A stretch of 16,753 nucleotides of DNA from an uncultured Oscillospiraceae bacterium. GTDB lineage: Bacteria; Bacillota; Clostridia; Oscillospirales; Oscillospiraceae. How positions within the stretch are numbered: position 1 is the stretch's first letter; each line of letters opens with the position of its first letter. The stretch is taken from NCBI GenBank assembly GCA_934565415.1, contig CAKTHQ010000043.1:1-16753 (forward strand), in the 5' to 3' direction. The position numbers and the translations under genes were made by a program. Below, piece by piece: positions 13,287 through 16,753 of the stretch. The notes below the pieces were generated by a model. The model had not been told where the DNA came from. It made no database searches and worked only from the letters and a program-made list of their open reading frames with translations.

Positions 13287-14102
13287 ATGTTCGGATATGT
13301 GACCGCCAGCCTGGGGGAGCTTAGCCAGGAGCAGCGGGACCGGTATACGGAAGGCTACTGCGGCATATGCGCCGCCATCGGCAGGCGCAGCTCCCAGCTA
13401 AGCCGGGCGGGGCTGCAATATGATATGGTCTTCCTGGCCCTGACCCTGATGAGCCTGTACGAGCCGGAGGAGGAAAAGAGCCGGTTCCGGTGCCTGATGC
13501 ACCCGGGAAAAAGAAGGAGCCGCACCGGCGGCCCCGTCATCGATTACGCGGCGGATATGAACGTGGCCCTTTCTTACCTGAAAGCCTTGGACGACTGGCA
13601 GGACGAGGAGAAGACCTCCGCCAGGCTCCTGATTAAGGCCTTGAAGCCCCATTACGACCGCATTGAACGGGAATACCCCCGGCAGTGCAAGGCCATGGAG
13701 GAAAGCATGGCGGCCCTGGGCGCCCTGGAAAAGGAAAACATCCGGGACCCGGACCGGGCGGCCAATACCTTCGGGCAGCTGATGGGGGCCCTGTTTGTAT
13801 GGAAAGAGGACCTGTGGCAGGAGACGCTGTACCGGATGGGCTTTTACCTGGGCCGGTTTATCTATCTGATGGATGCCCAGCTGGACCTGCAGGAGGACCA
13901 AAAAAAGGGGAGCTACAACCCCCTTTTGGATACCCAAACGGAAGATCACCTGGAAAGCATCCTGGTGCTTACCATGAGCCGGTGTGCTTTCTTTTACGAA
14001 AAACTGCCCCTGGTCCAGGACAAGGGGCTGCTGGATAACATTCTCTACAGCGGCGTATGGGTCCGCTATCGGGAACACTACCGAAAGGAGCGGAACCAAT
14101 GA
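13287..14102 (+). CDS. DUF5685 family protein, possibly isoprenoid-synthase-like fold
   Basis: A 271-residue, mostly helical protein with no signal peptide. It matches DUF5685 of Clostridia by FGYV at the start, YCGICAAIG (about 24-32), [37 protein letters not shown] and [13 protein letters not shown]. Two acidic motifs stand out: LDDWQDEE (101-108, a DDxxDE pattern) and [18 protein letters not shown] (196-213), which resembles the second Asp-rich region of squalene/phytoene synthases. That suggests an isoprenoid-synthase-like helical fold, but no activity is known. Its stop overlaps the ATG of the J-domain gene by 4 bases (ATGA), implying coupled translation. AAGGGGG precedes the start. Confidence 0.85.
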   Translation: MFGYVTASLGELSQEQRDRYTEGYCGICAAIGRRSSQLSRAGLQYDMVFLALTLMSLYEPEEEKSRFRCLMHPGKRRSRTGGPVIDYAADMNVALSYLKALDDWQDEEKTSARLLIKALKPHYDRIEREYPRQCKAMEESMAALGALEKENIRDPDRAANTFGQLMGALFVWKEDLWQETLYRMGFYLGRFIYLMDAQLDLQEDQKKGSYNPLLDTQTEDHLESILVLTMSRCAFFYEKLPLVQDKGLLDNILYSGVWVRYREHYRKERNQ

Positions 14103-14785
14103 TCGACGATCCCTATAAGGTACTGGGATTGGAACGGGGGGCCAGCGACGAGGAGGTCAAGCAGGCCTACCGGCGTCTGGCCAAAAAGTACCACCCGGAC
14201 CTGAACCCCGGCGACCAGGAGGCCGCCAAAAAGATGCAGGAGATCAACGAGGCCTACGACCGGATCAAGAATCCGGAGAAGTACGCCCGCCAGCAGTCTG
14301 CCGGCAATCCCGGTTCTCAGGGGGGTTACGATCCCTTCGGAGGCTACGGCCCCTTCGGCGGCTGGAGCTACTCCGGCTGGGAGGATACGGGGCGGCAGTA
14401 CCGGCAGCAGTCCAGCCAGGATGCCTACCAGCGTTCTGCCGAGCAATATATCCGCTTCAACCGGTTCCAGGAGGCCCTGAACGCCCTGCAGAACAGCACG
14501 GACCGGAACGCCAACTGGTACTACCTCAGCGCCCTGGCCAACGACGGCCTGGGCAACCAGGTTACGGCCCTGGAGCACATCCGCAAGGCCGTCAGCATGG
14601 AGCCGGACAACCAGCAGTACCTGTGGACCCTGCAGCAGCTGGAGCACGGCGGCGACGGCTACCGGAGGTCTGCCGGGAACTTCAAGGGCTTCTCCTTCGG
14701 CGGCGACCCCTGCACCAACCTGTGCTTGTGCTACGCCATCAACGCCTGCTGCTGCGGCGGCAGAGGCTGGTTCTGCTGTATTTAA
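14099..14785 (+). CDS. J-domain (DnaJ-like) protein with TPR-like middle and Cys-rich tail
   Basis: A 228-residue co-chaperone-like protein. Residues 4-60 are a J domain: [20 protein letters not shown], then [16 protein letters not shown] with the HPD triad at 32-34 that stimulates Hsp70 ATPase. Residues 65-105 are a Gly/Tyr/Gln-rich linker. Residues 111-182 look like TPR-type helical repeats ([18 protein letters not shown] and [20 protein letters not shown]). The last 24 residues contain eight cysteines ([20 protein letters not shown], then FCCI). The Cys-rich zinc-finger domain of true DnaJ is absent, so this is a specialised J-protein. The start at 14099 overlaps the DUF5685 stop by 4 bases, and GAAAGGAG lies just upstream. 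No Hsp70 gene is in the window. Confidence 0.9.
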   Translation: MIDDPYKVLGLERGASDEEVKQAYRRLAKKYHPDLNPGDQEAAKKMQEINEAYDRIKNPEKYARQQSAGNPGSQGGYDPFGGYGPFGGWSYSGWEDTGRQYRQQSSQDAYQRSAEQYIRFNRFQEALNALQNSTDRNANWYYLSALANDGLGNQVTALEHIRKAVSMEPDNQQYLWTLQQLEHGGDGYRRSAGNFKGFSFGGDPCTNLCLCYAINACCCGGRGWFCCI

Positions 14786-14791
14786 CAAGAG

Positions 14792-14832
14792 AAATCCCGG
14801 GCTTATTTCCACACGGAAACAGCCCGGGATTT
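14792..14832. terminator. Bidirectional terminator between convergent operons
   Basis: A perfect 12-bp stem AAATCCCGGGCT (14792-14803) with AGCCCGGGATTT (14821-14832), with an inner TTTCC/GGAAA. It sits 6 bases after the J-domain stop and 1 base before the S4-protein stop on the other strand. T-runs are short on both sides, so the stem can serve both units. Confidence 0.75.
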
Positions 14833-14833
14833 G

Positions 14834-15073
14834 TTATACTTCCTTGTACATGGCGCTGGCATCGTCTTTTTTGACGGTTTCGGAAACCTGCAGCACCTCA
14901 ACTTTTAAGGTGCGGGTGCCCAGGGCGATTTCCAGCCGATCGCCCACTTTTACATCGTAGCTTGCCTTTACAACCCGGCCGTTGACACTGATGCGGCCGT
15001 TGTCGCAGGCCTCGTTGGCCACGGTGCGGCGCTTGATGAGCCGGGATACCTTGAGATATTTGTCCAGCCGCAT
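14834..15073 (-). CDS. rqcP: RNA-binding S4 domain protein, RqcP-like
   Basis: A 79-residue, single S4-domain protein: MRLDKYLKVSRLIKRRTVAN, then NGRISVNGRVVKASYDVKVGDRLEIALG. This matches the YabO/RqcP family, which binds 50S subunits with RqcH and helps to add C-terminal Ala tails to stalled peptides in ribosome quality control. The assignment is by family resemblance; other small S4 proteins exist. It begins 3 bases after the hup stop on the same strand, the hup-yabO pairing common in Firmicutes, so it is likely cotranscribed from the hup promoter. Confidence 0.88.
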   Translation of the reverse strand: MRLDKYLKVSRLIKRRTVANEACDNGRISVNGRVVKASYDVKVGDRLEIALGTRTLKVEVLQVSETVKKDDASAMYKEV

Positions 15074-15076
15074 TGC

Positions 15077-15352
15077 TTACTTCCGGATGGCGTCCTTCAG
15101 GACCTTGCTGGGCTTGAAGGAGGGGACTTTGGTTTCTTCGATCTGCATAGGCAGCTTGGTGTGGGGATCCCGTCCAATGCGGGCTTTGCGCAGCTTGGTT
15201 TCGAAAATGCCGAAACCGCTGAACTGGACCCGGTCTCCGGAGAGCAGGGCGGCGGCGATGGTGTCGAGCATGGCGTTTACGGTGCGTTCGGTATCCTTCC
15301 GGGACAGGCCGGTTTTCTCGGATACCGCGGCGACGAACTCTGGTTTATTCAT
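15077..15352 (-). CDS. hup: HU family DNA-binding protein
   Basis: HU bends and compacts DNA in the nucleoid as a dimer. The 91-residue product begins MNKPEFVAAVSEKTGLSRKD and contains the core FGIFETKLRKARIGRDPHTK, in which the arm normally holds RxGRNPxT, and ends PSFKPSKVLKDAIRK. The arm tip here is GRDPHTK, with Asp where Asn is most usual, a minor variant. The start was placed at 15352 because GAGAGGG lies 10 bases upstream and the first in-frame ATG (15361) sits too close to it. It has its own promoter and leads the hup-rqcP pair. Confidence 0.96.
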   Translation of the reverse strand: MNKPEFVAAVSEKTGLSRKDTERTVNAMLDTIAAALLSGDRVQFSGFGIFETKLRKARIGRDPHTKLPMQIEETKVPSFKPSKVLKDAIRK

Positions 15353-15393
15353 AAAAAGCATTCCCTCTCTTTTGCTTTGTTGGATTCCCTATA

Positions 15394-15422
15394 AGATTAA
15401 CATAATACTTCAAAAAATGCAA
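15394..15422 (-). promoter_or_regulatory. Sigma-A promoter of hup-rqcP
   Basis: Minus strand: TTGCAT (15417-15422), a 17-base spacer and TAATCT (15394-15399) in an AT-rich stretch, about 40 bases ahead of the hup start codon. Confidence 0.55.
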
Positions 15423-15463
15423 GAGGATGAAGAAAAAAATAAGGATTTTTTTTGCAAACGGAC

Positions 15464-15492
15464 TTGACATTTTTTTGAACCTCGGCTATACT
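15464..15492 (+). promoter_or_regulatory. Strong sigma-A promoter of the riboswitch-MATE unit
   Basis: A perfect TTGACA (15464-15469), a 17-base spacer and TATACT (15487-15492). The first transcribed bases begin the riboswitch. The promoter is apparently intact although the gene it serves is broken. Confidence 0.85.
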
Positions 15493-15497
15493 CGGCA

Positions 15498-15590
15498 CCG
15501 TCATCGGAGGGCAATTTGCTCAAGCGGAAGCAATAGCCGGATAAGATGGCGGGTTGAGACGCCCGCTTTCTTGTCCGGCTCTTATTTTTT
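15498..15590 (+). ncRNA. Guanidine-IV-like (mepA motif) riboswitch with intrinsic terminator
   Basis: The closing stem CCGTCATC (15498-15505) pairs with GATGGCGG (15545-15552), eight pairs with one G-U, and encloses an inner hairpin TTGCT (15516-15520) with AGCAA (15529-15533). A terminator forms from AGCCGGATAAG (15535-15545) with CTTGTCCGGCT (15570-15580), inner GCGGG (15549-15553) with CCCGC (15562-15566), and a T-run at 15584-15590. The two folds share 15535-15552, so ligand binding would block the terminator: an ON switch. The mepA motif, found ahead of MATE efflux genes in Clostridia, is the guanidine-IV class and works this way. The class call rests on gene context, layout and recalled consensus. 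Confidence 0.72.
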
Positions 15591-15604
15591 GTAAGGTGTA
15601 CCAT

Positions 15605-16678
15605 ATGAAAGAAAACAGCTCCTTTACGGAAGGAAAGATTTTGCGGCCCCTGATCCTGTTTGCGCTGCCGGTGCTGCTGGCGCTTTTTCTGCAGGCCATG
15701 TACGGGGCGGTGGATTTGCTGGTGGTGGGGAAATTTGCCTCCGCTACGGATGTATCCGCAGTATCTACCGGCAGCCAGATCATGACCTCTCTGACGAACC
15801 TCGTCAGCAGCTTTGCCATGGGGACCACCATTCTTCTGGGCCAGCAGCTGGGCAGCGGAAAAAAAGAAGAGGCCGGCCGGACCGTGGGCACCGCAATCGT
15901 GATGTTTGTGGGCATCGCGGTGGTGCTGTCCCTGCTGCTGCCGGTGTTTGCCACCCAAATCTGCAAGGTGATGAATGCCCCCCCGGAGGCCTTTGGGCAG
16001 ACCGTCAGCTAAGTGCGTATCTGCGGCGGGGGCATGGTGGTGATTGTGGCCTATAACCTGATCGGCTGCATCTTCCGGGGGCTGGGGGACTCCAGAACGC
16101 CCCTGATTACCGTGGCCATTGCCTGCGGTATGGGCGTGATTGCCTCCGCCGGTGTGGGGGTGGCGGAAAAGGTCTGCGCCTTTATTATGCTGATTTCCTC
16201 TGCGTTTATGCAGTCCATGTCTGCCTTTGTGGCCCAGAACTACGGCGCGGGGAAGCTGGACCGGGCGAAAAAGGCGCTGTACTATGGCATCGGCGTATCC
16301 TTTGTCATGGGCGTAGCCATGTTTGCCGTCACCTTCTTCCACGGGGATGTGCTGGCCGGGATTTTCTCCCCGGACAGGGAAGTCATTCTGGCGGCGGCGG
16401 ACTAACTGGAAGCCTACGCCATCGATTGCCTGTTTACGGCCGTGTTCTTCTGCTATGTGGGCTTTTACAATGGCATCGGTAAAACACGCTTTGTCATGCT
16501 CCAGGGCATCCTGGGCGCCTTCGGCGTCCGTGTGCCGGTGTCGTATCTCATGAGCAGGCTGCCGGGGGCTACCCTCTTCCGTATTGGGCTGGCTACCCCC
16601 ATGTCCTCTGTTTTGCAGCTCATTCTCTGCCTGGGGTATTTTGCGGTGGTGATGAAGAAGGAGAAGCGGGAAGGGTAA
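15605..16678 (+). pseudogene. MATE family efflux transporter (MepA-like), disrupted
   Basis: The reading frame runs 357 codons but is cut by two in-frame TAA codons, at 16010-16012 (after FGQTVS, before VRICGGGMVV) and 16403-16405 (after LAAAD, before LEAYAIDCLF). In MATE relatives both positions are normally Tyr (VSYVRICGGG; AADYLxAYAID), so single changes from TAC or TAT explain both. The part around 16115-16140 joins LITVAIACGM straight to GVIASAGVGVAEKV, skipping roughly 80-100 residues normally found there; MATE proteins usually have about 440-460. The intact product would export cations or drugs by Na or H antiport, here probably guanidinium given the riboswitch. The upstream promoter, riboswitch and AAGGTG site remain. 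No frameshift is seen, so decay looks recent. Confidence 0.88.
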
Positions 16679-16680
16679 GG

Positions 16681-16753
16681 CAAATGGGGATTTGACGGGG
16701 TAAACGGTAGGTACCGGCGGCAAGCTCTTCCCCCCTCCTGCATGGAGGGGGTG
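16681..16753 (-). repeat. Dispersed double-hairpin repeat, partial copy 5, inverted relative to copy 1
   Basis: Starting just after the MATE pseudogene stop, 16681-16718 is the near-exact reverse complement of 92-129. It is followed by hairpin B, CCCCCTCC (16731-16738) with GGAGGGGG (16744-16751). Hairpin A would lie beyond the end of the window. Confidence 0.7.

Noticed and set aside
15605..16678. Reassignment of TAA to Tyr in this genome
   Set aside because: TAA serves as the normal stop of tsf, rpsB, fakA, the J-domain gene and others here, and the MATE gene also has an internal deletion, so a pseudogene is far more likely.

Overview
The window looks like chromosomal core sequence from a GC-rich, spore-forming member of the Clostridia, most likely the Oscillospirales (Ruminococcaceae/Oscillospiraceae group). 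The case rests on a forespore sigma factor (sigG) next to a YlmC/YmxH-type gene, AGGAGG ribosome binding sites, canonical sigma-A promoters, Firmicute-type genes (Asp23-fakA, S4-domain protein with HU, DUF5685) and a guanidine-IV-like riboswitch. The taxonomic call is an inference. No 16S, tRNA, phage or plasmid gene was seen.

Layout, left to right. Positions 1-456 hold a dispersed repeat, an orphan strong promoter with only a tiny (possibly frameshifted) ORF, and hairpins. On the minus strand come a small Cys-pair protein gene with its own promoter (457-723), then tsf and rpsB (856-2552) with a shared promoter and a structured leader. A remarkable string of short hairpins separated by GTGAAAT/ATTTCAC spacers (2783-2990) lies between rpsB and the minus-strand pair sigG-ylmC (2987-4099). 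A 780-base divergent region (4100-4879) carries a possible forespore promoter, a cluster of DnaA-box-like TTTTCCACA sites, more hairpins and the rpsT promoter. On the plus strand follow rpsT, recG, a secreted BspA-like leucine-rich-repeat protein with a Thr/Pro stalk, gpmI, asp23 and fakA, then a MITE-like inverted-repeat element. After it come yihY, a DUF5685 gene and a J-domain gene that look like one operon. On the minus strand, an S4-domain gene (RqcP-like) and hup form a pair. Finally, a strong promoter and a guanidine-IV-like riboswitch precede a MATE efflux gene broken by two in-frame TAA codons and an internal deletion.

The genes fall into translation and ribosome maintenance (tsf, rpsB, rpsT, rqcP), chromosome upkeep (recG, hup), sporulation (sigG, ylmC), glycolysis (gpmI), fatty-acid activation (fakA) and envelope functions (BspA-like protein, YihY). 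They are ordinary core genes. The unusual content is mostly non-coding: at least five copies of a double-hairpin repeat, two of them as inverted copies at the extreme ends of the window, a hairpin string, and an apparently intact riboswitch left in front of a dead gene. The repeats at both ends suggest, without proving it, that the window is a whole contig broken at repeats.
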